From the NCBI RefSeq assembly GCF_902506655.1, contig NZ_LR734811.1, forward strand, positions 54,466 through 118,465: DNA of 64,000 nt. Reading direction: 5' to 3'. Position 1 is the first letter of the stretch; every line of letters starts with the position of its first letter. This document shows positions 17,695 through 26,003 of this stretch, piece after piece. The position numbers and the translations under genes were made by a program. The notes below the pieces were generated by a model. That model was not told where the DNA came from and searched no databases. It was given only the letters and a program-made list of their open reading frames with translations. The stretch comes from Marinoscillum sp. 108 (GTDB lineage: Bacteria; Bacteroidota; Bacteroidia; Cytophagales; Cyclobacteriaceae).

Positions 17695-19053
17695 ATGCGC
17701 GCTCAAGCATACCTCACTCTCCTTATCCTCCTACTGGCCAGTTGTAGCGAAAAAGAAAACAAGCCCGAGGATCCATTGAAAGCGTATACTTCCAGCTATG
17801 AGATCATACAAGGGGAAATATGGGATCAAACCTGTATCAGCTGCCATGTATCAGGATCTTCCTTTGCACGACAATCCGATCTGATCCTCACTGCCGATGT
17901 ATCCTACGCTCAGCTCATCAATCGCCCCCCTAAAAACACCGCCGCGTTAGAGGATGGCCTGATGCTCGTAGGCGATAAGGGACTGGAAAGTCTTTACGAA
18001 AGTTTCCTTTGGGAAAAAATCAACGCTCCGGATCAGGAGCACTTTTACGCAGATCACCCAGGCTATGGCTCACAGATGCCTCTGGGTGGGGATCCACTGA
18101 CCAATGGGCAAATTGAATTCATCCGCCAATGGATTTCTGCGGGCGCACCACAGGAGGGTGACGTGATAGACAGGGAGGTACTTAAGGACACCAGCTGGTT
18201 TGAACGTGTTGCCTTTCAGCCGCTTCCGTTACCCGAGCAAGGATATCAATTTCATATTACTCCTTTTGAGGTGCGCCCAAACAGCGAACGTGAGCTTTTC
18301 AAGTACCAGCCACTCAATAATACCGAGCCACTCTACATCTCCGGCTTTGAAATCACCATGAAGTCAGGAAGCCACCATTTTATCCTTTACAACTTCCCCG
18401 AGACTTTTGCTCCCTCGCTCCTGCCCAATGAAAACCTGATCAGAGATGTCTACGATGCCTCCGGCAACTATGTGTTTACTACGTTGTATCACATGCAGTT
18501 TCATCAGTTTGTAGCTGGTACCCAGGTGCCCAAAGTGCGATACAACTACCCGGAGGGAGTGGCTCTGAAAGTACCTGCAAACTCAGGGTTTGACATGAAC
18601 AGTCACTATGCCAACCGCACAGACGAGACCATGGAGGGGGAAGTATATGCCAATATCTATACCACCTCTGCCAGTGAAGTCACGCATATTGCTCAAATTC
18701 TCAACCTCAATAATGACAACTTCTATCTACCGGCCGGAAAAGTAACCACCATTCAAAAAACCTACACCTTTGATAAGGATCGGCATATTTTTCAACTTTG
18801 GTCTCACGCGCATGAGCACAACACCTCCTTCAAAGTGTTCATCTCAGGGGGAGAACGCCACGGTGAGCTTGTCTACTTCTCCAATGACTGGGAGCACCCA
18901 CCTATTCTGCAATTGGATCCACCCCTCGGCCTCAAAGCGGGCGAGGGCCTCATGCTGGAGGCCACCTATAACAACTGGGAAGACCGGGATCTGGCCTTTG
19001 GACTGAGAAGCACCGATGAAATGATGATTCTCTTTGGTGCGTATTATGAGTAA
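17695..19053 (+). CDS. Lipoprotein: c-type cytochrome domain fused to PHM-like copper monooxygenase fold
   Basis: 452-aa lipoprotein (lipobox Cys17, LLASC). The N-terminal domain carries one haem c motif, C47-I-S-C50-H51, and a probable Met ligand in GSQMPLGG. The C-terminal part (~200-450) resembles the copper type II, ascorbate-dependent monooxygenase (PHM/DBM-like) fold, with all six copper ligands apparently present: H227 and H228 (SGSHHFILY), H304 (NSHYAN), H371 and H373 (WSHAHEH) and M443 (TDEMMILFGAYY). This suggests a periplasmic or surface hydroxylase fed electrons by its own haem. Substrate unknown. Similar haem-PHM fusions are known in environmental Bacteroidota and Planctomycetota genomes, usually unstudied. 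Assignment rests on motif reading only. Confidence 0.75.
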   Translation: MRAQAYLTLLILLLASCSEKENKPEDPLKAYTSSYEIIQGEIWDQTCISCHVSGSSFARQSDLILTADVSYAQLINRPPKNTAALEDGLMLVGDKGLESLYESFLWEKINAPDQEHFYADHPGYGSQMPLGGDPLTNGQIEFIRQWISAGAPQEGDVIDREVLKDTSWFERVAFQPLPLPEQGYQFHITPFEVRPNSERELFKYQPLNNTEPLYISGFEITMKSGSHHFILYNFPETFAPSLLPNENLIRDVYDASGNYVFTTLYHMQFHQFVAGTQVPKVRYNYPEGVALKVPANSGFDMNSHYANRTDETMEGEVYANIYTTSASEVTHIAQILNLNNDNFYLPAGKVTTIQKTYTFDKDRHIFQLWSHAHEHNTSFKVFISGGERHGELVYFSNDWEHPPILQLDPPLGLKAGEGLMLEATYNNWEDRDLAFGLRSTDEMMILFGAYYE

Positions 19054-19054
19054 C

Positions 19055-19570
19055 TCAAAGGCCTTTTAAGTGATGGATATGTTCGTCCACCACGTCTATT
19101 TGTTTGGTGATTGCTTCCACATACTTTTTCATTTCCTTCTCCAGTTCCTTGGACACCTTCTTATAGTCATCCATGGTTTTGTTGCGTTCATTATCATTCA
19201 AAGCGGTGCACTCTTGTCTCAGAAACATCAGAAAAGCGCCTGTGGTGTAATCTGTCTCCAGCGTATTGATGTCATCCAACGTGGCCTTGGCCTCAGGATC
19301 CTCGCTCGTCTGAAATTTACTCTGTACAATCCTGTAAAGGGCACTATCATAATGATGAATTTGCTTTAAGAGCAAGATGGTGTTATCCCTATATGCCTTC
19401 GTGCGGCAATAGTCCATCAAGCCCTCATAAGTTCTGAGTTTCTCTGCAGAATTGTCCCACTGGATAGTGAGGTCATCAATGATCGTCACAATATTCTCGT
19501 CCTTTTCCTGTGCTCTGGTCATCAAAAAAAAGCAGGAAAAGCAGAGTAGTAGTATCAAGCGGTGTTTCAT
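19055..19570 (-). CDS. Secreted hypothetical protein
   Basis: 171-aa protein with a Sec signal peptide (cleavage after MTRA). The rest is predicted mostly helical and charged, with a possible coiled coil at ~130-160 (KKVSKELEKEMKKYVEAI). No enzyme motif was recognised. It is convergent with the cytochrome/PHM gene; only one base separates the stops, with no terminator visible. A shape reminiscent of small periplasmic helical-bundle proteins is the most that can be said. Confidence 0.7.
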   Translation of the reverse strand: MKHRLILLLCFSCFFLMTRAQEKDENIVTIIDDLTIQWDNSAEKLRTYEGLMDYCRTKAYRDNTILLLKQIHHYDSALYRIVQSKFQTSEDPEAKATLDDINTLETDYTTGAFLMFLRQECTALNDNERNKTMDDYKKVSKELEKEMKKYVEAITKQIDVVDEHIHHLKGL

Positions 19571-19640
19571 AAAAAAATGAGTTTAGAATCTTCAGCCAAT
19601 AAAGATATCAAATTCAACCAATTCTTACTCGCCGAGTTTT

Positions 19641-19673
19641 TTTGATACGCCCCGCTATTCAGCCTTACCTTTG
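19641..19673 (+). promoter_or_regulatory. Bacteroidota promoter of the SDR gene, leaderless arrangement
   Basis: TTTG (19641-19644), a 21-base spacer, then TACCTTTG (19666-19673). The ATG at 19678 begins four bases after the box, where transcription itself should begin. Confidence 0.7.
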
Positions 19674-19677
19674 TGCT

Positions 19678-20463
19678 ATGGAGAAAATCTCGATCCTGGG
19701 ATGTGGCTGGTTAGGCCTCCCGCTGGCCAAAGCCCTCATAAAAGCAGGACATCTGGTCAAAGGCAGTACCACACATCCTGAAAAAATATCTCTTTTGCAC
19801 ATCGCAGGTATCCATCCGTATCTGATAGATCTTAACCCCACGTATCAGGGACCGAAAGATTTTTTCGAAAGTGACCTTGTCATTATCAATCTCCCACCCA
19901 GAAATAGAAACGAAGACCCGTCCTTTCACCTAAAGCAACTTCTATCCGTAAGAGAAAACATGCTTGTTTCCAGGGTTTCCAAAGTGATCTTTGTGAGCTC
20001 TACGGCAGTCTATCCTGATCTCAATCGGGTGGTCACGGAGGAGGATGCCGCGGCAAATAGCCTGAGCAGGGCTGGTATCTCGCTACTGCAGATGGAGCAC
20101 CTCTTCACAGAAGTCCCCAACCTCCAAAGTACCATTATCAGGTTTGGTGGGCTCTATGGCCCCGGGCGGCACCCCGGTAGATTTCTGGCTGGCAAAAAAC
20201 AGCTTGGTGGTGCTCATAACCCGGTCAACATGATCCATTTAGACGACTGTATTGGCATTATCCAAACCATCATCCGAGACCATCACTGGAATCAAACATT
20301 CAACGCTTGCTCCCCCCATCGCCAGACCAGAGCCGAGTTTTATACCCTGGCGGCAAAAGACCTGGGCGTGGAAATTCCGGACTTCACACAGGAAGCCAAA
20401 CCCTACAAAGAGGTTTCATCCGAAAAAATGCTCTCCCAAACAGGTTACAAGTTCTTTCATTGA
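19678..20463 (+). CDS. NAD(P)-binding SDR-family epimerase/dehydratase-like protein (YeeZ-like)
   Basis: 261-aa Rossmann-fold protein. The N-terminal dinucleotide motif reads ILGCGWLGLPLAKAL (G-x-G-x-x-G). VIFVSSTAVYPDL supplies the SDR Ser/Thr-Tyr neighbourhood, and the C-terminal half resembles sugar-nucleotide epimerases (FGGLYGPGRHPGR, NMIHLDDCIGII). A typical YxxxK is not evident (Ser and Tyr are present, but no Lys four residues on), so catalysis may be altered, as in the YeeZ group. Start set at the ATG at 19678 because the promoter box ends at 19673, which excludes the in-frame ATG at 19642. Confidence 0.8.
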   Translation: MEKISILGCGWLGLPLAKALIKAGHLVKGSTTHPEKISLLHIAGIHPYLIDLNPTYQGPKDFFESDLVIINLPPRNRNEDPSFHLKQLLSVRENMLVSRVSKVIFVSSTAVYPDLNRVVTEEDAAANSLSRAGISLLQMEHLFTEVPNLQSTIIRFGGLYGPGRHPGRFLAGKKQLGGAHNPVNMIHLDDCIGIIQTIIRDHHWNQTFNACSPHRQTRAEFYTLAAKDLGVEIPDFTQEAKPYKEVSSEKMLSQTGYKFFH

Positions 20464-20494
20464 GGTTCACCTTTTCGTTCTCTTGGTTTTGTCC

Positions 20495-20502
20495 TACTTT
20501 TG
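20495..20502 (+). promoter_or_regulatory. -7 promoter box upstream of secreted protein gene
   Basis: TACTTTTG fits TAnnTTTG. It lies 24 bases before the start at 20527. The -33 element is not clear. Confidence 0.5.
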
Positions 20503-20526
20503 CCCCCGTTTTAATCAAAGCCAACC

Positions 20527-21000
20527 ATGAAAATATTCAGGTACATTCCAATCATTATTCTTAGTCTGCTTTCTATACAGTCCTTCGGGCAAATGGCCAT
20601 CTCCTTTGAGGAAGCCAAAAACCAGGGTATCAACGTAGCAGAGCTGGACAGTACCTACAAGAGTGGCATACACAGTGATCCCAACCTGGCGGTGTTTTCT
20701 GAGCAGCAAACCGAGTACATTCAGGCATACTACGCGATGATTCGTGACCTAAGCACCTATTTGAATAGCAACGATTTCAGATGGGGTGGACAGACCCGCT
20801 GCTTCAACAGAATCTATTTTGCCGCCGATGGCTCCATCGAATATTTCATCTATCAGTTTGAGGAAGGTGAACTCAGTGTAGAAAGACAGGCAGAGTTTGA
20901 TCAACTCCTGAATGAGTTTATCAACAGTGCGAAGTTCCCGATGAGCAAGGACGTGAAATTTGCACAATGTAGTCCTGTGAACTACCGGGATACGCTATAA
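20527..21000 (+). CDS. Secreted hypothetical protein
   Basis: 157-aa protein with a Sec signal peptide ending near QSFGQ. The mature part has the pattern TRCFNRIYFAADGSIEYFIY followed by FDQLLNEFINSAKFPMSKD and KFAQCSPVNYRDTL. Two cysteines (Cys99 in TRC and Cys150 in AQC) could form a disulfide. The fold looks like a small alpha/beta domain somewhat like the C-terminal domain of TonB-type proteins, but this is only an impression. Its own -7 box suggests a single-gene transcript. Confidence 0.75.
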   Translation: MKIFRYIPIIILSLLSIQSFGQMAISFEEAKNQGINVAELDSTYKSGIHSDPNLAVFSEQQTEYIQAYYAMIRDLSTYLNSNDFRWGGQTRCFNRIYFAADGSIEYFIYQFEEGELSVERQAEFDQLLNEFINSAKFPMSKDVKFAQCSPVNYRDTL

Positions 21001-21158
21001 TACTTCACACCAAACAACATTTCCGAAATGATCTCCTGCTGAGAATTCTCTGTCAGTGTATTGGCATGGGCTGTACTGAGTATGCTTTGTCATATCAGCT
21101 CTATCAAGTTTTCTGATGGCATTATGGATCAAGCAATATTTGTGTGGGGCATCACTAC

Positions 21159-21187
21159 ATAGTTATTTTTTGCAAAAAAATAACTAT
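21159..21187. repeat. 13-bp perfect inverted repeat (hairpin)
   Basis: The arm ATAGTTATTTTTT at 21159-21171 pairs with AAAAAATAACTAT at 21175-21187, with a 3-base loop. With A/T runs on both sides of the loop it could act as a bidirectional transcription stop. Confidence 0.7.
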
Positions 21188-21248
21188 TCCACTGTAGATC
21201 CAGAAAAGTAAGGACACAAAGGCGGGTGGGGCATCCAAGGCAAGTGTG

Positions 21249-21307
21249 AATCATTTTGACTTCAGAAGGTCTTTAAAAAAGTCCATAAACGATGAGTCAA
21301 AATGATT
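21249..21307. repeat. 13-bp perfect inverted repeat with 33-base spacer
   Basis: The arm AATCATTTTGACT at 21249-21261 pairs with AGTCAAAATGATT at 21295-21307. Confidence 0.75.
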
Positions 21308-21357
21308 TTTTGCGTGCGACCGGCCAGGTTGGTGCCCTTCTGTAGGACCACTAATTG

Positions 21358-21395
21358 TTTTCTTTGCCTACGCGGCCCGGGGCAAGCAAAGAAAA
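21358..21395. repeat. GC-rich palindromic element with 10-bp arms
   Basis: TTTTCTTTGC at 21358-21367 pairs with GCAAAGAAAA at 21386-21395. The 18-base centre is GC-rich (GCGGCCCGGGGC). It has the look of a dispersed REP-like palindrome, but dispersal cannot be tested from one window. Confidence 0.6.
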
Positions 21396-21754
21396 TGAAG
21401 GCTAAGCAGCCAATCAGTTGGATTGAGTCAAATGAGATGCCAGATTACGGATCACTATCCATCTTTAATACAATCTCCCCACTAGAATTCCGTTTGATCC
21501 GGCATTAGCCATTTGCGCATTCACTCGTGCTCAATGGTTCTTTTGCATACATACCCCCTACTATACGCCCTGAGATAAGGGCACCCACCACTCATTTTCA
21601 CAATAAGAATGAAACAACGTACACTTTCAGCACCAAAAATTCAAGTCTCACAACTCACCAAAACCATACTATATTTTTATTATTCACAACAATTGTCTAT
21701 TTTTATTAAATAATATTTTGCTTTTGATTGGATAAATTAAAAATATTTCAATAA

Positions 21755-23683
21755 TTGAAGACTTTGAATATTAACTCCGTAATTGACCCCTCTTTATTGG
21801 ACAAGGGTATAGAAATCCGTTTAAAAAACGGTGAAATCCTGACTCAGCAATTTGCCAAAGCGAATGATTTCTATCTGATGAAATCGGGTCGCGTAAGGTT
21901 TTTTCTGTCCATGGATGACTCAGGTGGAGAAATAGAAGTAGGTGAAAGTGACACCAAGCTGACTCCCATTGGATGGAGTGGGTTCAATTCGCCCGGCAGA
22001 TATGCCACCACTGTGAAAGTGGATTCGCTTTCGGCCACCTTTATCAAATGGAACCACGAGGAGCTCCGCGAGATTCTGGAAGCCAATCCTGAACTGGGCA
22101 CTGCCTTTCTCAGAGACATTTGCGGAAGAGCCAGAGACCTCATTAAAATCGCGGTAAAAATTCTCAATGCAAAAGCCCCATCTGTGCTGCCCTCACTTCC
22201 TGAAAGCTCCAATGGATTTACCATCACGGCGCCTTCTCCGGAAGAAGACCTGGTCAAATTCCTAAGAAAATCTGCGTTTTTCGAGGCCTTTGATGAAGTC
22301 CCGCTAGAGTTTCTCTCCCAAAATGTAGAGCGCCGGATGTATGCAGCCAATGAAATCATCTACACACAGGATAAAAAATCTGATGGCCTGTTTATTCTCG
22401 GGATGGGGAAAGTCCGTTTTAGCTACCACAGCGAAAATCAGGCAAATGTAAGTTTCACACAGATCACCACTCCTGGGTTTGTACTCAGCTGGGCCTCATC
22501 CGTGTTCAAAGCCAACATCATCAATGCGCATGCCGTCCAGGATACCCTGGTCTACTTTGTGCCTCAGACCAGCATGGACAGGATCATCAAGCTCAACCCT
22601 ACTTTCTCACCACAGTACTTCAAGCGACTCCTCTGGCTGATCAGCCACCAGCTGCAAGCCATCCGGGCCAGGATCATTGCCTCTCGACTTAACCATGAAG
22701 TGGTGGCCATCAGCAACCTGATCGACCAAAACAGCGCCAGGCTCACGCTTACTTCTCCATTACACAAAATACCTCACCTGCTGGACAACAAGCTTACAGT
22801 GACCGATGCCATTGACACCCTGGAGAATCTCAAAGAACACGGCACCTCTCTGGAGAAGACTGTAGCGCTCTCTTCTCTGGACATTCTGGAAGGAATCCGA
22901 AAAGAGCAACAGTTTTACAAAGGCCTGGTGAATGTGTACAACAGCGTGGTGGGTGCCCCTAAGGACTTGCCTGCCGAGCAGGTCAGAAAAATCAGTGCGA
23001 CCGCCTATATGAAGATCTTCGATCATCAGGATCACATCATCAAGGGCCAGGAAAACCTGCCAGAGAAATCCGGTAATATCTTCATATACAATCACCTCCG
23101 AAACCATACGTACAACACCCTGCCCAACCAGTTTCAAATCACTCTGGACTCTCATTTTATCAGCAGCATGGTGCTGATGAAAAAATATGGTGATCCGGGC
23201 TTGCGCATCGTGCGGGTGGGACTGAGCAAAGAGTTTGCACATCAGGAATACTACCAACGCCTGGGGCACATAGATGTGTTCACTGAAGATTCGGGAACGA
23301 AACCTAAAAAACTCAAGAAGCAGGTACGCCAAATGTTTTACAATGAAGCCGGTGCGCACCTTGCCAAAGGTGGCAACCTCATCATTAGCCCGGAAGGAAA
23401 CTCCTACAGCACTGAAGAATCCCCCGGACCATTCAAATCGGGGGCCTTCAACCTGGCACTTTCCATGAAAAAAGAACCCTGGATCGTGCCTGTGGCCATG
23501 GCCAATTTTGAGAAGCGTGCCCGAAACAATTGCTTCTCCTGCCTCATTTTGCCCCCTTTCAAGGTGTCTGACTATATTAGCGACCCTGAAAGCAAAACAG
23601 AGATGAAGCAGTTTCTTTCGGAGTATCAGGAAACGTACCGCGCCTACGTGGAGCGAGCCCTGGAACAATCCAGGAAGTCTTAG
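21755..23683 (+). CDS. Fusion of two cyclic-nucleotide-binding domains with a PlsC-like acyltransferase
   Basis: 642 aa from a TTG start that directly follows an in-frame TAA at 21752; no ATG occurs before residue 42. Residues ~1-135 and ~160-310 look like two cNMP-binding (CRP-type) beta-roll domains (DFYLMKSGRVRFFL; KKSDGLFILGMGKVRFSY). Neither shows a clear canonical phosphate-binding RxA motif, so ligand binding is uncertain. Residues ~410-620 match glycerol-3-phosphate/1-acyl-glycerol-3-phosphate acyltransferases: motif I around YNHLRNHTYN (His447), motif III IISPEGNSYS (Glu547) and a late VPVAMANFEK. The Asp of the usual HX4D motif is not at the expected place (Thr instead), so activity is uncertain. 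The SGNH hydrolase starts 11 bases downstream, suggesting a lipid-related pair. Confidence 0.8.
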   Translation: MKTLNINSVIDPSLLDKGIEIRLKNGEILTQQFAKANDFYLMKSGRVRFFLSMDDSGGEIEVGESDTKLTPIGWSGFNSPGRYATTVKVDSLSATFIKWNHEELREILEANPELGTAFLRDICGRARDLIKIAVKILNAKAPSVLPSLPESSNGFTITAPSPEEDLVKFLRKSAFFEAFDEVPLEFLSQNVERRMYAANEIIYTQDKKSDGLFILGMGKVRFSYHSENQANVSFTQITTPGFVLSWASSVFKANIINAHAVQDTLVYFVPQTSMDRIIKLNPTFSPQYFKRLLWLISHQLQAIRARIIASRLNHEVVAISNLIDQNSARLTLTSPLHKIPHLLDNKLTVTDAIDTLENLKEHGTSLEKTVALSSLDILEGIRKEQQFYKGLVNVYNSVVGAPKDLPAEQVRKISATAYMKIFDHQDHIIKGQENLPEKSGNIFIYNHLRNHTYNTLPNQFQITLDSHFISSMVLMKKYGDPGLRIVRVGLSKEFAHQEYYQRLGHIDVFTEDSGTKPKKLKKQVRQMFYNEAGAHLAKGGNLIISPEGNSYSTEESPGPFKSGAFNLALSMKKEPWIVPVAMANFEKRARNNCFSCLILPPFKVSDYISDPESKTEMKQFLSEYQETYRAYVERALEQSRKS

Positions 23684-23694
23684 TGCAATGACCC

Positions 23695-24303
23695 ATGGAT
23701 GAACATATTATGGATTTTGAATTTGAAGAGGAGATCGAGGCGCTTGAGCAAAAAATCCTTGATCACCCCAATAAAAAGGACCTTGTCGTATTTTATGGAA
23801 GCTCCTCGATAAGGCTATGGGAAAACCTGGAAAATGACCTGACTCCCCTGAACATCCTCAACCTTGGCTTTGGCGGATCTTCTTTCTCCTGGTGTATTTA
23901 CTACTTCGAGCGTCTTTTCGCCAACATTGAGCCGTCCCATATGGTCATCTACGTAGGAGACAATGACCTGGCGAATGGCATCAAACCAGAGAAAGTGCTG
24001 AAAAAATTTCGGATGCTGGTGAAGATGGTTCGACTCACTTTTCCCAGGATGCCTTTGGATTTCATTACCATCAAACCCAGTCCTATACGCACCTACCTAC
24101 TACCGGAAATACAGCTTACCAATAAGCTCATCAGGAAGGAACTGATGGGTCTGGACAAAGCCCGCCTCATCAACGTGTTTGACTCTATGCTCAATGAACG
24201 AAATGTAGCCCGTCCGGAACTCTATCTGGAAGATCAGCTTCATATGAATGAGAAGGGTTACAAAATCTGGCGCGGCGTGGTGAGGCGTTACTTTGAGATA
24301 TAA
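23695..24303 (+). CDS. SGNH/GDSL-family hydrolase
   Basis: 202-aa single-domain SGNH hydrolase. Block I is VFYGSSSIRLWENL (nucleophile Ser at ~36-37), block II LGFGGSSF (Gly), block III YVGDNDLANG (Asn ~90) and block V DQLHMNEKGY (Asp and His ~182-186). No signal peptide, so likely cytoplasmic. Members are esterases, lipases or acyl-thioesterases. Its position 11 bases after the acyltransferase fusion suggests a paired acyl transfer/hydrolysis role; that is inference. An internal ATG at 23710 is an alternative start. Confidence 0.88.
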   Translation: MDEHIMDFEFEEEIEALEQKILDHPNKKDLVVFYGSSSIRLWENLENDLTPLNILNLGFGGSSFSWCIYYFERLFANIEPSHMVIYVGDNDLANGIKPEKVLKKFRMLVKMVRLTFPRMPLDFITIKPSPIRTYLLPEIQLTNKLIRKELMGLDKARLINVFDSMLNERNVARPELYLEDQLHMNEKGYKIWRGVVRRYFEI

Positions 24304-24330
24304 AAAAACCACCCGGCAAGGCCAGGTGGT
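24302..24330 (-). terminator. Terminator of the M28 peptidase gene
   Basis: Stem ACCACC/GGTGGT with inner GGC/GCC pairs and a T7 run on the minus strand, past the peptidase stop. It also lies just after the SGNH gene on the plus strand. Confidence 0.7.
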
Positions 24331-24355
24331 ATCGGGTGTGTTGTTTAATAAGCGC

Positions 24356-25828
24356 TTATTCCACTCCATACAGAGCTTTCCCTGCCTCTTCGTACTTGTC
24401 TCCCGCTTCCCAGAAAATCTCCTCGGTACGGTTGCCAATGAGCCACACTGCGTAAATAAACGATTTGGAGTATTTCGTCAGATACTCATAATCCAGCGTA
24501 TTGGGTTCATCTGTAGGCTGATGGTAGTATTTAGTGATTTCTTCGTTCATTTCGGTATATCCGGGATCATAAGAAACCGAAGGCACGCCCTTGGCCGCAA
24601 AGCTCACATTGTCTGATCGATCGTAATAGTTTTCTTCTGGCAAAGGATCATCTATGGCGGTAAGTCCAAAGGCCTGCGCTGACTTCACAAAAAGTGGTGT
24701 CACTGAAGTCCTGTTAAATCCTACCACGGTTACCTTCGTCACGTCGTTGTACCCTCCGGTATCAGTATTCAGGTCAAAAACGGTTTTTTCCAGGGGAAAC
24801 ACAGGATGATCCGCGTACCAACGACTACCCAACAGTCCTTTCTCCTCAGCATTGCATGCTAAAAAAGCCACAGATCGCTTGGGTGGGTTTTTGCTTAGAT
24901 ACTCAGCAGCCGTGAGCATATTGGCTATGCCTATGCCATTGTCACGGGCACCATTCCAGATGGAGTCTCCGTCTGCCTTGCTCACACCTACATGATCCAG
25001 GTGCGCCGAGATCATGACATACTCACTTTTCATCGTGGGGTCGGTCCCCTCTATGTAGCCCACTACATTGGGTACAGATATGGACAGATTATTTTTACCC
25101 TCGATCGTGATCGTGGCAAGCGCCCCATCACTTTCTTCAAAATAGGCCAGCACATCACCCGAGTCATACAGCCATGCCGATGGAAATGTGGATTTGCCTC
25201 CCACTTCGCCTTTGTCGAGTCGGTACTTTTCTCCTGAGAAGTAATATTGAATGAGCTTCCATGGATAACGACCGGGCTTATAAAGTTCCACCAGGCCTAA
25301 TCCACCTGCCGCCTCCACCATTTCCTGCTTTTGGATGGTATAAGGGGTAAGTCTCTCATCAGGGTTACCATTCCCGGCTTTGGCTACCACTATTTTTCCT
25401 TTGAGGTCTTTACCTTCCAGGTCGTCCTCCAGGCCAAAACCCACATAGATGACCTCACCACTGAATGTCCCATTGGTAGAACTGTAGAAGACCATATCAT
25501 CTCCCAGATTGAAGGTTTTCTCCCCTACCGACAAAGTAGCTTTCTGGGGACTTACTTCTTTGATCAGGGAGACAGGTTGGAAATAGGAATCCATACCCGG
25601 AGCCATTTTCACTCCATAAGAGCGAAACCGCTCTGCAATGTATCTGGCCGCTATTTCATTTTCTAGAGTACCTGTATTTCTTCCTCTCAGCTCATCGGAG
25701 GCCAAAAAATACAAGTGTGATTTGATTTCACTTAGCTGAACTTTCTTGTCTATGTCCTTCACCAGTTTTTGAGAAAAACTCCCAAAAGAGACCAATAAGG
25801 CCGTGGATAGTACCAGTAATTGCTTCAT
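24356..25828 (-). CDS. Secreted M28-family zinc aminopeptidase
   Basis: 490-aa exported peptidase with a Sec signal peptide (cleavage near GSFSQ). A protease-associated (PA) domain lies at ~100-240, inserted before and within the catalytic domain. Zinc ligands by motif: His in ISAHLDHVG, Asp in GARDNGIGIAN, Glu-Glu in CNAEEKGLLG, Asp in DLNTDTGGY and a final His in YYHQPTDEP. It removes N-terminal amino acids from peptides in the periplasm or outside the cell. Monocistronic, with a terminator downstream. Glutaminyl-cyclase-like M28 members are an alternative, but the EE pair favours a peptidase. Confidence 0.92.
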   Translation of the reverse strand: MKQLLVLSTALLVSFGSFSQKLVKDIDKKVQLSEIKSHLYFLASDELRGRNTGTLENEIAARYIAERFRSYGVKMAPGMDSYFQPVSLIKEVSPQKATLSVGEKTFNLGDDMVFYSSTNGTFSGEVIYVGFGLEDDLEGKDLKGKIVVAKAGNGNPDERLTPYTIQKQEMVEAAGGLGLVELYKPGRYPWKLIQYYFSGEKYRLDKGEVGGKSTFPSAWLYDSGDVLAYFEESDGALATITIEGKNNLSISVPNVVGYIEGTDPTMKSEYVMISAHLDHVGVSKADGDSIWNGARDNGIGIANMLTAAEYLSKNPPKRSVAFLACNAEEKGLLGSRWYADHPVFPLEKTVFDLNTDTGGYNDVTKVTVVGFNRTSVTPLFVKSAQAFGLTAIDDPLPEENYYDRSDNVSFAAKGVPSVSYDPGYTEMNEEITKYYHQPTDEPNTLDYEYLTKYSKSFIYAVWLIGNRTEEIFWEAGDKYEEAGKALYGVE

Positions 25829-25951
25829 TTTCAGTTTGTGTTTATTCTTAGAAGCGCTAAAGTACAGAATTGTTTATCAGAGCGTAATGAGGATTTTGTA
25901 TGCGGTCATTATTTGGCGTTGGATGGTATTGCTTCAGGCTGCTGGTATAAA

Positions 25952-25984
25952 AAAGCCCTCCAGATACTTGATCTGGAGGGCTTT
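25952..25984 (-). terminator. Terminator of the AGCS transporter gene
   Basis: The perfect 14-bp stem AAAGCCCTCCAGAT/ATCTGGAGGGCTTT has a 5-base loop and a T6 run on the minus strand. Confidence 0.88.
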
Positions 25985-26003
25985 CGGAAAAGAAGAACTT
26001 CTG

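Larger units (their letters stand above)
21001..21754. other. 750-base non-coding region with three perfect inverted repeats
   Basis: No credible gene was found on either strand. Three perfect hairpin-forming repeats lie within 21159-21395 and are listed separately. The stretch 21300-21500 has clearly higher GC than its AT-rich right flank (21500-21754). On the minus strand at about 20990-21100, a short open stretch (~37 codons, LTENSQQEIISEMLFGVK) looks like a possible decayed gene end, but it cannot be assigned. Confidence 0.6.

Noticed and set aside
21302..21709. Two ~60-codon plus-strand frames in the empty region
   Set aside because: One crosses the palindromic element, the other lies in AT-rich sequence; neither has a plausible protein composition.
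22760..23668. 302-codon open frame on the minus strand
   Set aside because: It is fully antisense to the CNB/acyltransferase gene, whose domains are clear. Composition is poor for a protein (His- and Val-rich without a domain).
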